Shown: piece by piece, positions 44,901 through 53,960 of the stretch
Numbering within the stretch: the stretch's first letter is position 1
Layout of the letters: every line of letters begins with the position of its first letter
Origin: Cohnella sp. CFH 77786
GTDB lineage: Bacteria > Bacillota > Bacilli > Paenibacillales > Paenibacillaceae
NCBI RefSeq assembly: GCF_019400745.1
Contig: NZ_WJIB01000010.1
Span: forward strand, 186,001-250,000
Length of the DNA stretch: 64,000 bases
Direction: 5' to 3'
The notes under the pieces: model-generated
Database searches by the model: none
Told to the model about the DNA's origin: nothing
Seen by the model: the letters and a program-made list of their open reading frames with translations, nothing else
Program-made: the position numbers and the translations under genes

Positions 44901-47900
44901 GCGCCCGGACCGCTGAAGCCCATCGCGGCGGTCCAAGCTCCGAGCCCGAACTTGACCACCTCGCCGACGACGAGGGATTTCAGCGCATGGCCCGCCTGCT
45001 TGACCGTCTTCGGAAGCTCGGCAAGGCAATCCAGCCCGCTGGCTTGGACTCTGTCCGTGATTTTCATGACTTTCTCGGCGAATCCCATCGTATCCGAATA
45101 TTGCTTCTTAAGCCCGTTGATCGTACCGAACTCTTCTCCGCCGGGCATGAATTGAACGTAGGTTTCCGTCACCACGTCGGCGAATACCGGATCCGGGTCG
45201 TCAAGCGTGTGGACGTCCCCGGCTGCCAGCGAAGCACGAAGGCCCTCCGGCGCTCCGTTCGGAAACAGCACGTTCATGGGCATATAACCCTTTGACACGC
45301 TCTTGAATCCGTCATCCGTCTCCGTCACTCCGAACGTGGCGTTCAGGACCGGCAGCCCCGACCGCTCGGCCAGCTCCAGTTCTTCCTTCGTCGCCTTATA
45401 GCTGGAATTCAGTCCAAGCGTCAGCGTAACCGTGACCTTCAGGTCCTTCAATTGCGGGAAGGTGAACTGCACGGTCCCCGAATATCGGCCGTTCTTCAGC
45501 TCGAACGGAGACTTCACTTCCACCTCGAAATCGCGCATCGTCGGCGGGAGAGACTGGCGAATCTCCTCCAGCGAGGGGTATCGGCCATCGTTGACGAACG
45601 GCTCCGGCTTGATGTCATAGTCGACATAGATATCGCCGAGAGCGCCTCGGCCGGTCGGGGTCACCGCGCGGTACAGGTTGCCGTCCCTCACGGCCTTGAT
45701 CGGATCGCCGGTCTGACCCTCCAGATAGATATAGACATTCTCCACTTCATCCGGCTTATCGAACTTCAGATCGAATTGGAACGGGTTGCCCGGCCTGACG
45801 GTATAGGCAAGCCGGGAGATCCCTTCCCGGGTATTGAGCGTCACCCATTTGCCCTCCGGCGCTTGGGCCATGGCGACCTCCAGCAGCTGCGGCTTCTTCG
45901 TATCATAGTGGACATAAGACACCGGCGACTGAAGCGTCACGCCCGCCGATTCCGTCTCTGCCCGAAGCCCATGGATGCTGGGATCGACCGGATCGTTCAG
46001 CTCCGCTTCCAGGCTCCAGATTCCCGAAGCGGCTGCCGTCACGCTGCCGATCAGCGCTTTGCCGTCGTAGACCTTCACCGTGCTGCCCGCAGGCGCAACT
46101 CCGCTCAGCTTGACGAGCGAACGGAACACTCTCTCCGGTACCTCCAGCGTGACGACCGGCACATCCAGCTGGATGCTTCCGATCGTCTCTTCCACCTGCT
46201 CCGTGCCGAGCTTGGCGCGGATGATGGCGGAAGTTTTCAGCGAACGCTGGTTAAATGCCGGATCCGCCTTCAGTTGGAAGCCGATCGTGCCGGACTGGTT
46301 CTTCGCCAGCGTTCCGATCGGCACGATCAAGGTTTGGCCCTCGACCCGGGCATCCCCTTCCGTTGCCGCTCCGGTAATGACAATGCGGCCGCCCGCATCC
46401 TTGACCGGCGTCATGCCTTCCGGGATGTCGAATACGAGACTGACGCCGGTCGATTCCGATTCGTTCCGATTATGGAATCCGGCGCGGAAGCTTACCGTAC
46501 CTCCTGGCTGTACCCTGCTGCTCAGGGCATCGTAAAAGTTTCCGTAATAATTGGAGAAATACTTCTTCTCGCCGAACGTTACCGTCCCGATCGGCAGGAT
46601 TTGTTTATCCGCCACCGTGAACTGGACGTTCGCATATTCGTAATCGACCTGGTCGCCTATAGGACGTCTGGCCAGCTCCATGATATAGGTGCCGGGCTCC
46701 GGAACGTTAATATCGAACGTGCCGTCCCCCGAGAAATCGTCGCCACCAATGTACGTCTTATAGCTTTTGTATTCTCCATCCAGCTTGTAGAGCCTTCCGG
46801 AAATCCACCGGTGATCCGTCTTCGCCAGCCTTCCTTGAATTCGGCCTCCCTTCTCCTCGAAATACAGCTTGGCGGTTGCGTTGGAGTTCTCATCCAACGT
46901 CACCGTATCGCACACGGTCATATAAGTCGGCTTCGTGCCCGTGACGCATACCGATACCTTCTGTCCCGGATACCCCCCGAAGGAATAGGCGTTCGAGAAA
47001 TACCCCGACATCCCGCCGAACTTGGATTCAATGACCGTATGAAATCCCGCTTGCTCCATATTGATTGGATCGCCGAAATCGCTGTCCTCCAGATATTTCA
47101 GTCGGACCTCCAAGTTGATGATGCCTGTACGGGGCTGACGCACCGGGATATCCTTCCTGGTTGTCTCTCCATTCGCGATTTGGACGGTCTCTTGCGCCGT
47201 GTATTGATAGGACGACTCATACAGCTCCAGCTTCGCCTCGCCTTCCAACAGGGATAGGCGGTAAGCTCCCTCCACGTTCGTCCGCGTCTTCCGGACGATC
47301 GACTGGCCGTTGTACGTTTGGGTCGCCGTCATGTACACGTTTCGAACCGGTTTGCCGTCCGGCCCGGTAACGACCCCTTCCAGAACGCCTTCTCCCGGCC
47401 CTTGCAGCCGAACGACCCGCTCGTTCGCGCCTGCCGCGAGTTTGACCGACAGGTTCGGTACCGGATCCACCATCCGATCCCCGATGTCCACTTTCGCGAC
47501 GATCGTCTTGCCCGTTTCCAAGCCTTCCTCCCAATCCGTCCATCCGTCCGGGCCCGTGTACAGCGTCCCCAAGTAGTTCTGCTCCTCGTCGAACAATTCA
47601 AGGGGCACGTTCCCGGCCGGTTGTCCGGTCTGATCGATCACTTGGAATCTGAGCTTCGCCGGCTGCTCGATGGCCAAGGTGAGTGAGGTCTTCCGGCCGG
47701 CCCCTGCCTTCACTTGGCCTTGCTCCGCCCAGATATAACGGAAATCCGGAGATCGGAGGACGATGGTGTACTCTTGGTCGGGCGCAAGGCCTTCCAGGGT
47801 GACGGGATCGTCCCCGGTAAGGATGGTCACTTGTTCGCCATACGGACCGCCCGACAAGGACAGAATCCCGCCCTTCAAGCTGTCCGAACCGGGATTGTCG

Positions 47901-50017
47901 AAGGTTATGACCGCGGTTCCCGTTACCTGAACGGGGAGATCGGCGGCCTGCTTCTCCGTGACGGTACCCGGCGACGCGGGATCGGTCATCTTGATCGTCA
48001 ACGAGGTGATTTCGCTCGTATTCTCCGCCATCTCCCAGAAGGCTTCGTACTTCCCCGGGGAAGCCGCTCTCTCCGACAACGTCAGCGGCACCGTATGCGT
48101 TTCTTGGGTAGAATCGTCCTTCCACGCCTTGTAGGTCAACTCTCCCGTTACTTGCTGGCCTGGCTTTCCGTGCGCGTAGAAGTTCAGCTTGCTGCCCGCC
48201 ATCGGCAAACCCATGACGGTTGATTTCTCGGCATCCCACCCGATCCGCAGCGTACTGCCGGGGGTGCCGCCGCCGCCGTCGAGCTTATAGGTCGGACCGC
48301 CATAGCTTTCCTGGTAGTCCCGATTCACCGCTTCGACCTGGAACGAATTCTGGACGCCCGGCAACAGCCCCGTTGCGGTATAGGAGCCGCCGGCACCCCC
48401 GTACGGAACATAACCGATGATCTTGTCGTTAAGGTAGACATGATAGCCGAGGATGCCCTTCGCGTCCGCGGCATCCGGCCAGCTTAACGTGACGCTGTCT
48501 TCCGTCTGATCGGAAGGCTGCAGCTCGCTGCCTTCGGGCCAGACCGGAGCCGCCCCGCTGGTAGCAAGGAAAATCCCGGGAAGCTCATACGTTTCATCGT
48601 TAACTTCCAACACATGCTGGGAGAAAAAAGCGACCAATGCTCCCCCTCGGCCGACGACCGGCTTTTGGCTCGGATAGAGCAGCCGGTACGGCGCGTTCGG
48701 AACGGTTACGCGTTCCGTCGTATGCGCGGCTACGTTCGCGACATAAGCCTCTTGAGGGAGATCGTTCTCCTCATCGTTGTCGGGATCGTTGTCCGTATCC
48801 GGCACCCATTCATACGCCAATTGAAATCCGACGAACAGCCCGTCGTCGCTGATCTCCGGTTTCTCGCTATCGCGATTGAAGGAGGTGCCGCCAGGGCCTA
48901 CGGACACCAGCTTCGTCGAATTCGTATTGCGATCGTACACGAAAATGTCTTTCCGTCCATTCACGTCGTCCGCTGCGAGGTTGTCGGCCTCGGATTCGAA
49001 CGCGATGAATCGGCCGTCGGCGCTGATCGTCGGAAGGCCGCTGGGACCATTCGCCTCCAGCCCGTTCGAACCGACGCTGATCCGTTGTAAGGGAGAGTTG
49101 CCGCCTTCCCGGTTGTAAACGTAAATATCTTCGATGCCGTAGGTATCGTCATCCGCCAGTTTCGCTTGCGTCTGGAATACCACGTATTTCCCATCCGCGC
49201 TGATGGAAGGAGCCTTGCTGTCGCCGCGGTCTGGGTCTTCCATCCCGTCTCTCGAGCTGATCCGCGCCATTGAGCCATTCCCGCGGTCATACAAGAACAC
49301 GTCGCGAATGCCGTCATGATCTTCCGGCACAATCCCGTCCGCGGCGGAGTCGAAGACGACGTATTGGCCGTTCGCGCTGATCGATACCGTATTCGAGCCG
49401 TCCATCGGATCATACGCGCCCGGGGAATTCGCCGTAATCGCGGTCAGATTCCTCGTTTCCCTGTCAAACAGGAATACATTCGTCGTCGGCTGCGGAAGGT
49501 TATAACCTTGCGCCATGGAGAACGCGACGTAACGCGCGTCGCCGCTGAGGTCAAATTGAAGCGGTTGATCATACTGCCCAAAGCCGTACACGCTGTCCGT
49601 GACTCCCGTCACACGGTCAAACACGTTAATGGACGGTTTGACGGCTGCCGGCTCCCGAAAGATTTCGTACCGTATGAAGCCGAGGTACTGCCCGTCCTCG
49701 CTTAGCTTAAGCTTCGAGAGGTCCGGATGAATCACGGCCTCGTCCAGACTCCGGCCCACCTTGGACAGCGAATTCCAGGACGAAGACCCGTTGTCCGCCG
49801 CCGGTACGACGGGTGCGACTGCCTTGGAAAGCTTGCCGCCCTCGACCCCCAATGAGGAATAGACCGAGTTCAATAGGTCGACGAACGCAGCATTCTCGTC
49901 CGCCCGCGGATCGCCGGACTCCGCTGCCGATACCGCCGTAAGATCCGTGAGCATTAACACGGCAGCAAGAAGAAGTGCCATTCCTTTCTTCCACAAACTC
50001 TTCAAGCCACGATTCAT
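41933..50017 (-). CDS. Giant SLH-anchored multidomain surface protein (2694 residues)
   Basis: Signal peptide (GMALLLAAVLMLTDLTAVSA, cleaved near AESG). About 110-480: repeated ISADGKYVVFQT/ISADGRFIAFESE blocks, TolB/PD40-type propeller blades. About 495-590: fibronectin-III-like (DSVTLSWPDAADAKG). Then a carboxypeptidase-regulatory-like module (about 876-930), a DUF11-like module (about 1170-1270), a hydrophobic Gly/Ala stretch (about 1690-1730) and Ig-like modules. Two cadherin-like repeats (NASLSALSVAGGALTPEFDP, about 2077; NAKLSALSVAGSVLSPGFDP, about 2179), a PSPSPSPGGG linker, and three SLH domains (about 2505-2694). SLH anchors it to the cell wall polymer. Role: adhesion or substrate binding, inferred. 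ACGGAGG precedes the ATG. Confidence 0.88.
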   Translation of the reverse strand: MNRGLKSLWKKGMALLLAAVLMLTDLTAVSAAESGDPRADENAAFVDLLNSVYSSLGVEGGKLSKAVAPVVPAADNGSSSWNSLSKVGRSLDEAVIHPDLSKLKLSEDGQYLGFIRYEIFREPAAVKPSINVFDRVTGVTDSVYGFGQYDQPLQFDLSGDARYVAFSMAQGYNLPQPTTNVFLFDRETRNLTAITANSPGAYDPMDGSNTVSISANGQYVVFDSAADGIVPEDHDGIRDVFLYDRGNGSMARISSRDGMEDPDRGDSKAPSISADGKYVVFQTQAKLADDDTYGIEDIYVYNREGGNSPLQRISVGSNGLEANGPSGLPTISADGRFIAFESEADNLAADDVNGRKDIFVYDRNTNSTKLVSVGPGGTSFNRDSEKPEISDDGLFVGFQLAYEWVPDTDNDPDNDEENDLPQEAYVANVAAHTTERVTVPNAPYRLLYPSQKPVVGRGGALVAFFSQHVLEVNDETYELPGIFLATSGAAPVWPEGSELQPSDQTEDSVTLSWPDAADAKGILGYHVYLNDKIIGYVPYGGAGGSYTATGLLPGVQNSFQVEAVNRDYQESYGGPTYKLDGGGGTPGSTLRIGWDAEKSTVMGLPMAGSKLNFYAHGKPGQQVTGELTYKAWKDDSTQETHTVPLTLSERAASPGKYEAFWEMAENTSEITSLTIKMTDPASPGTVTEKQAADLPVQVTGTAVITFDNPGSDSLKGGILSLSGGPYGEQVTILTGDDPVTLEGLAPDQEYTIVLRSPDFRYIWAEQGQVKAGAGRKTSLTLAIEQPAKLRFQVIDQTGQPAGNVPLELFDEEQNYLGTLYTGPDGWTDWEEGLETGKTIVAKVDIGDRMVDPVPNLSVKLAAGANERVVRLQGPGEGVLEGVVTGPDGKPVRNVYMTATQTYNGQSIVRKTRTNVEGAYRLSLLEGEAKLELYESSYQYTAQETVQIANGETTRKDIPVRQPRTGIINLEVRLKYLEDSDFGDPINMEQAGFHTVIESKFGGMSGYFSNAYSFGGYPGQKVSVCVTGTKPTYMTVCDTVTLDENSNATAKLYFEEKGGRIQGRLAKTDHRWISGRLYKLDGEYKSYKTYIGGDDFSGDGTFDINVPEPGTYIMELARRPIGDQVDYEYANVQFTVADKQILPIGTVTFGEKKYFSNYYGNFYDALSSRVQPGGTVSFRAGFHNRNESESTGVSLVFDIPEGMTPVKDAGGRIVITGAATEGDARVEGQTLIVPIGTLAKNQSGTIGFQLKADPAFNQRSLKTSAIIRAKLGTEQVEETIGSIQLDVPVVTLEVPERVFRSLVKLSGVAPAGSTVKVYDGKALIGSVTAAASGIWSLEAELNDPVDPSIHGLRAETESAGVTLQSPVSYVHYDTKKPQLLEVAMAQAPEGKWVTLNTREGISRLAYTVRPGNPFQFDLKFDKPDEVENVYIYLEGQTGDPIKAVRDGNLYRAVTPTGRGALGDIYVDYDIKPEPFVNDGRYPSLEEIRQSLPPTMRDFEVEVKSPFELKNGRYSGTVQFTFPQLKDLKVTVTLTLGLNSSYKATKEELELAERSGLPVLNATFGVTETDDGFKSVSKGYMPMNVLFPNGAPEGLRASLAAGDVHTLDDPDPVFADVVTETYVQFMPGGEEFGTINGLKKQYSDTMGFAEKVMKITDRVQASGLDCLAELPKTVKQAGHALKSLVVGEVVKFGLGAWTAAMGFSGPGAIAAAGATAAAGKQIDNYVDAQIDAVGTGYNQCLDEDVDEKKLELKRKKIARLRWIYDPSGYVYEAVPSNRLSGVKATVLYKDPVSQEWTVWDAGPYEQVNPHDTDDQGKYGWDVPEGKWKVVWEKEGYETKTSAELDVPPPHTEVNAGLVSWEAPKVQTVTGVTYDGGGYVDIQFSKYVKVPTTIPAQAVTVTGPDNQEMEGTLAFVKPEINPADPAGLETLSPVLRFTPKNGSALKVGSEYALKVKANLFRSYAGVWMSEGYAGPFTVSLRDETGPVPTRATAEDGGMILSLTFNEPLGAAVDASKLALDGNAEAIASVVRSAATGGNQTLLISLKEPLPSGKETELNVLGGAVADAAGNASSEGTLTVSRQAIGTNASLSALSVAGGALTPEFDPGVLAYTVQVSQTAEDIQVTARTADAQAKLAVDGVEAVSGTAKSVRIPDDGEIAVRVTAEDGVTDREYTLKVTRQAAGTNAKLSALSVAGSVLSPGFDPERLAYTVEVSQTAKDVQVTAQTADSKAKLTIDGVEAVSGTAKTVRIPNDGKIAIRVTAEDGVTVREYSLQVKRRGTEPEPSPSPSPGGGSGGSGESPSVTKTEKFTSGNGGTGLLTTVRSEAIAKALQNGANGQKLLHVAEGQQADEYVLRLTPDVLAELKKNSAGIVYKPGTLQVSLPGDVLGAVSLPSDASLNISFAEPSAEQIKTSVDAADRQSGKSLKPVGKAVMFKLEVLRDGKASAFEVPSEKSVRVELPYGATGQQALYRFDPTAGRWSYVRDQATAQAPNRIVFDIRSSGHFAVMEYTNTFKDIAGHWAASDIGWMAQRLLVYGVSPESFQPNRVVTRAEFTSVLVRALNLPAAELAKVTRFTDVDEDDWYYADVQAALAAGIIHGYSEDRFAPNAPITREQMAVIIWRAYAYLYSIDDQDANLELLKKFDDNGQISGWAKEVVALSLQAGLVHGTSAHRFDPKGQATRAQMAAMIKRLLLNKPG

Positions 50018-50040
50018 TGAGCGCTAACCTCCGTTAAATA

Positions 50041-50076
50041 GATACATATCGTTTCTGGCACTATACGATGTGTATC
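50041..50076. promoter_or_regulatory. 12-bp-arm inverted repeat ahead of the giant SLH gene
   Basis: GATACATATCGT and ACGATGTGTATC (11 of 12 complementary) around a 12-base spacer, 24 bases upstream of the ATG at 50017. It could be an operator or an mRNA leader hairpin. The remaining intergenic bases to 50302 show no gene. Confidence 0.6.
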
Positions 50077-50301
50077 ATATTAACATGGGTTGTATGTCAC
50101 GGATAGTGATGGCAGTAATGGAAATCGTAATGCGTCTGCGGACCCATGAGAGGTGACATTAAACGACCATGCTCCCCATGGAGCGGCCAATAGAAAAGCA
50201 GCTGTACCCGCAGTTAAGGTTCTGCAGGCACGGTGCTTCCGAACTATCAACAATCAGCCAAACATGATACGATGATTGATAGTTTGGAAGGAGATGTCGA
50301 A

Positions 50302-52389
50302 ATGAAGCGAAAATTCGTATATGCGCTAATGTCCATTTTACTCACTTTCTCCGCATGGCCCAGTCGGCTCGAAGTCCAAGCGGCTGCTCGGGCAAACGAT
50401 TATACGCAGATTGAGGCGGGCAGCAATTTTACGGCCGCTTTGTCAAGCGATGGTACCCTGTCTATCTGGGGAACCTTGGAAGGCATGAACGGCAAAGATT
50501 ACGTTCCCGTGTTTGGAAAAGCGAAAGAATGGGCGTTAGTCAGCGCGGGACTTTATTTTATTACAGCCATAAAAAAAGACGGAACGATGTGGAGTTGGGG
50601 TTTCAACGACGTCGGCCAAGTGGGAAACGGAACGACCAAAAACGTTGAGAAACCGACCCGGATTGGCGCGAACAAAAAGTGGAAAACCGTATCGAGCAAT
50701 TACGCTCATAGCGCCGCGATTGCTCGGGACGGCACGCTCTGGGCTTGGGGATTCAATCCGACCGGAGAGCTCGGAACAGGCGATCGAAGGAACCGATCCA
50801 AGCCGGTACAGATCGGCAGAGACAAGGACTGGGACCGGGTAATCGCAGGGGAGTTTTTTACGATTGGCATCAAAAAGGACGGGTCGACCTATGCGTGGGG
50901 TTGGGGCGGATTAGGCACCATCGGCAACGGAAAAACGACGCAATATCAGACGACCCCGGCGAAAATCGGCAAAGAAAGCTGGAAGTCGCTTTCTTCGGGA
51001 AGCACCCACACGCTGGCCTTGAAGTCCGACGGCTCGCTATGGGCATGGGGCTACAATCAATACGGGCAGATCGGCATCGGAACGAATAAGAATGTCCTGA
51101 AGCCGATTCGAATCGGCAAGGAGAGCGATTGGGCTGCGATTTCGGCTAACGATTTCAACAGCTTCGCCTTGAAGAAGGATGGAACGCTTTGGGCATGGGG
51201 AGAACAATACGACAATAAACCGCGTCAAATCGGCTTGGATCGCGATTGGAGCATGATCGCCAAGCATGCGGCGGGTGCGAAGCACGTCATGGTGAAGAAA
51301 AAAGACGGGTCCCTCTGGGGCTGGGGGAGTAATGGAAGCGGACAGATCCTGATGGGACAGTCCTCTGAAGTGTCGTTCGATATGTTCGGAATTCCGATGG
51401 AAGTGTCTCAGACGAAGCCTGTCGATCGGGCAGCTTCGGAGATGGCGCTCGCGAGGCAGCATGAGCTGATTCAAGATGACGATCTTCGCTTCTATAAATC
51501 GGACGTGACCCGTCAATTGGCGGCCAGACTGCTCGTCAAGCTGTACGATTCGTTATCCTGGGATACGATTACGGAGCGGAAAGACAGGCCTTACGACGAT
51601 TTATACTCGCGCGACCCGATCATCGCATACCAAACGGGTTTCATCGAACCTTTTTCCAAAGACAAGTTCGGGATCTACGAGCCGATGACGAGGCAGGATT
51701 TCTTGACCGGCGTCTATCGCGTGCTGAAGGCGTCCGGCTTAAAGCTTGATCCTCTTCCGCAGCAATGGACCCAACCTTATGCGGACGTAAGCGAAGTGAG
51801 CGCCAAAGCAAAGGAAGCGCTGCAATACTTGGATCAGGCGGGATTGCTCAAGGACGAGCCGGACCGAATCCGGCCAAGCGAGGCCGTCTCCCGCGAGGAA
51901 GCCTATGCATACGTATGGCGTGCTTACGAGAAGTATTTGGCGAATACGCCTTATTCCGCGGCGGTCAAATATTTATTCTATGACAGAGGGTATCGGACCC
52001 TTGCAGGCAAGAGCGACATCGGCGAGCATTACTTCGTATATGATCATGATAAATTACTGGCATATTGGGATTATTTCCTCCCGCAGGAAGACGGCGGGAC
52101 ATATGCCAGGGACGAATCTCTTCCGACAAGCATTAAAGTCAATTACATGCCCGGCAAAGACGAGTTTAAGCTGGACTTGATTGCCGCCATCATCGGGAAG
52201 GAGAGAGGTTACGCGCTCCCCAGCCTGAAGCAGGCTCTGCTCGAGAAATTCGACGAGCTGCGGATCGACGAGCTGCCTTATGGCAAGAACACCGGCGAAC
52301 AATATATCACCGTGGACGGAAAACAGCTATTGATCATTCTGTTCAACGAGAGCAAGACAAAGGAGAGACAATTGGAAGTGGATTATTGA
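50302..52389 (+). CDS. Secreted RCC1-repeat protein with degenerate SLH-like C terminus
   Basis: 695 residues. Signal peptide at 1-30 (ending EVQAAA). Then about seven RCC1-type blades, each with GTLWAWGFN/GSLWAWGYN and GxG, e.g. VSAGLYFITAIKKDGTMWSW, to about 375. The C-terminal third holds two regions like SLH domains (YADVSEVSAKAKEALQYLDQ, IRPSEAVSREEAYAYVWRAY). So it may bind the cell surface, but the SLH motifs look weak. ATG at 50302 after GGAAGGAG. Stop overlaps, tail to tail, the stop of the AraC-type regulator gene by seven bases. Confidence 0.8.
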   Translation: MKRKFVYALMSILLTFSAWPSRLEVQAAARANDYTQIEAGSNFTAALSSDGTLSIWGTLEGMNGKDYVPVFGKAKEWALVSAGLYFITAIKKDGTMWSWGFNDVGQVGNGTTKNVEKPTRIGANKKWKTVSSNYAHSAAIARDGTLWAWGFNPTGELGTGDRRNRSKPVQIGRDKDWDRVIAGEFFTIGIKKDGSTYAWGWGGLGTIGNGKTTQYQTTPAKIGKESWKSLSSGSTHTLALKSDGSLWAWGYNQYGQIGIGTNKNVLKPIRIGKESDWAAISANDFNSFALKKDGTLWAWGEQYDNKPRQIGLDRDWSMIAKHAAGAKHVMVKKKDGSLWGWGSNGSGQILMGQSSEVSFDMFGIPMEVSQTKPVDRAASEMALARQHELIQDDDLRFYKSDVTRQLAARLLVKLYDSLSWDTITERKDRPYDDLYSRDPIIAYQTGFIEPFSKDKFGIYEPMTRQDFLTGVYRVLKASGLKLDPLPQQWTQPYADVSEVSAKAKEALQYLDQAGLLKDEPDRIRPSEAVSREEAYAYVWRAYEKYLANTPYSAAVKYLFYDRGYRTLAGKSDIGEHYFVYDHDKLLAYWDYFLPQEDGGTYARDESLPTSIKVNYMPGKDEFKLDLIAAIIGKERGYALPSLKQALLEKFDELRIDELPYGKNTGEQYITVDGKQLLIILFNESKTKERQLEVDY

Positions 52390-53960
52390 GGTTTCCCGGC
52401 GTTGATGGGCATAACCTTGATATAATCGGTTGGCGTGCACCCCGTGTATTTCTTGAACACCTGGCTGAAGTATTGCGGATAATCGCCGTATCCGAGCCGT
52501 TCGGCCAGCTGGACGATTTTCATATCTTCGTTATCCCGGAGCCAATCGATCGCCTGGGTAATCCTACGCCGGAGTACGTAATTGGAGAATTTCTCGCCGG
52601 TTTCCCGTTTGAACAGCTTGCCGAGGTAATCCGGATTCAAATAAAGCATCCGCTGCGCCACCCAATTCAAGGACAGCTCGGAATTCCCAAGCTGCTCCTC
52701 CACGATGCGGATCGCTTTCGAGACGACCGCCGAATAGGTTTTCCTTCGTCTCTCGTACTGCCGATTGGCGATCTTCTCGGCCAGCGGTTTGAACAAGGCC
52801 CGGATCGCCTGCAACGTGTCCAGATCGATCAATTCGAGGAGCTTCTCCATATAGGGCTTATGTCCGCTCGAATCCTCCAGCCGAATCATGGCCATATACA
52901 GCTCAATCACGTACGATTTGGCTTGTTGTATGTCCAATCGCAGCTCGCCAAGCTGCTCGAAGTAGCGATCAATCGCCGAAGCGGCATCGCTCCAGCGTCC
53001 GGTCTTGATCTGGAGGAGCAAATCCTCGCTGTCGAAGACGAATTCCTTGCCGCCGCTCCCGTGCGCATCGGCAATGTCGCGGCCGGTGATGAGGCTGCCC
53101 TCGGCCAAATAGAACCGGTGCTTGAGACACTCCCGCGTCTGCTTATAGAGCTGTCGCGCCTCCGCCATCTCGCCGGGATCGCTGAGCGCGATCGTCAGAT
53201 CGATTTTATAATAGTCCCGGAACGTACGTCGGACCTGGAAGATGCGCTCCTCCAAGGACGGCAAGTCCCCGCTCTCTTCCACCACGATCAGCGCATGTTC
53301 GCCCACGGTCGTGCTTAATACGGGTTTAGGCAGCAATTCCTTGGCGATATTCTGGACCGCGAAGACGTGTTCGAATTCGACCTCGCTTGGTTCCAATTGA
53401 AACAGAACCAGGCGTACCCGCTTGTTGTCCAGCCGCAGATCGAACAGCCTCCGGTAATATTCCCAATCTTGATTTCCATACGTTTTGTTAGTAAGGAATT
53501 CCTTAAGCACCTGCTCCTTGACATGGGGCAGCACTTTGGCCAGTTCCTCCCGAACGGAGCGGACGAATTGCTCCTTCAGATCGGCTCGCTTCAGCTCCGC
53601 TGCGGCCTCGCGCAGCGCTTCGGTGATCTTGATCTCGTTGCACGGCTTCAGCAAATAATGTTTGACGCCGTGGCGCATCGCCGTCTGGGCGTAATCGAAA
53701 TCGCTGAAGCCGGACAACATGATCATCGCGATCCGAGGAAACGTATCCGCTACTTTGGCGGCGAGCTGCAAACCGTCCATCCGCGGCATCCGGATGTCCG
53801 TGATGACGATGTCCGGCTGCTCCCGGACGATGATATCGAAAGCCTCCGCTCCGTTGCGGGCTTGGCCGACCAGCACCGTTCCCTCCGCCTCCCAGTCGAC
53901 GAGCTGCGTGATGCCTTCGAGGATGAGAGGTTCGTCGTCCACGATCACGACTTTATGCAT
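52383..53960 (-). CDS. AraC-type response regulator (YesN-like)
   Basis: 525 residues from the ATG at 53960 (MHKVVIVDDEPLILEGITQL); the preceding frame is not conserved. Receiver Asp in DIVITDIRMPRMDGLQLAAK (about 55), Lys in HYLLKPCNEIKITEAL. A long middle region (130-420), then two AraC helix-turn-helix units: SLNWVAQRMLYLNPDYLGKL and MKIVQLAERLGYGDYPQYFS, ending FKKYTGCTPTDYIK. Its start overlaps the kinase stop by eight bases. Likely activates the sugar transport operon upstream on the same strand. Confidence 0.93.
   Translation of the reverse strand: MHKVVIVDDEPLILEGITQLVDWEAEGTVLVGQARNGAEAFDIIVREQPDIVITDIRMPRMDGLQLAAKVADTFPRIAMIMLSGFSDFDYAQTAMRHGVKHYLLKPCNEIKITEALREAAAELKRADLKEQFVRSVREELAKVLPHVKEQVLKEFLTNKTYGNQDWEYYRRLFDLRLDNKRVRLVLFQLEPSEVEFEHVFAVQNIAKELLPKPVLSTTVGEHALIVVEESGDLPSLEERIFQVRRTFRDYYKIDLTIALSDPGEMAEARQLYKQTRECLKHRFYLAEGSLITGRDIADAHGSGGKEFVFDSEDLLLQIKTGRWSDAASAIDRYFEQLGELRLDIQQAKSYVIELYMAMIRLEDSSGHKPYMEKLLELIDLDTLQAIRALFKPLAEKIANRQYERRRKTYSAVVSKAIRIVEEQLGNSELSLNWVAQRMLYLNPDYLGKLFKRETGEKFSNYVLRRRITQAIDWLRDNEDMKIVQLAERLGYGDYPQYFSQVFKKYTGCTPTDYIKVMPINAGKPQ

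Noticed and set aside
41885-47257. Long plus-strand ORFs (about 500-600 codons) opposite the giant SLH gene
   Set aside because: They are antisense shadows of a GC-rich coding strand, with Arg/His-rich composition, no starts with ribosome sites and no recognisable domains; the minus frame has clear domains throughout.
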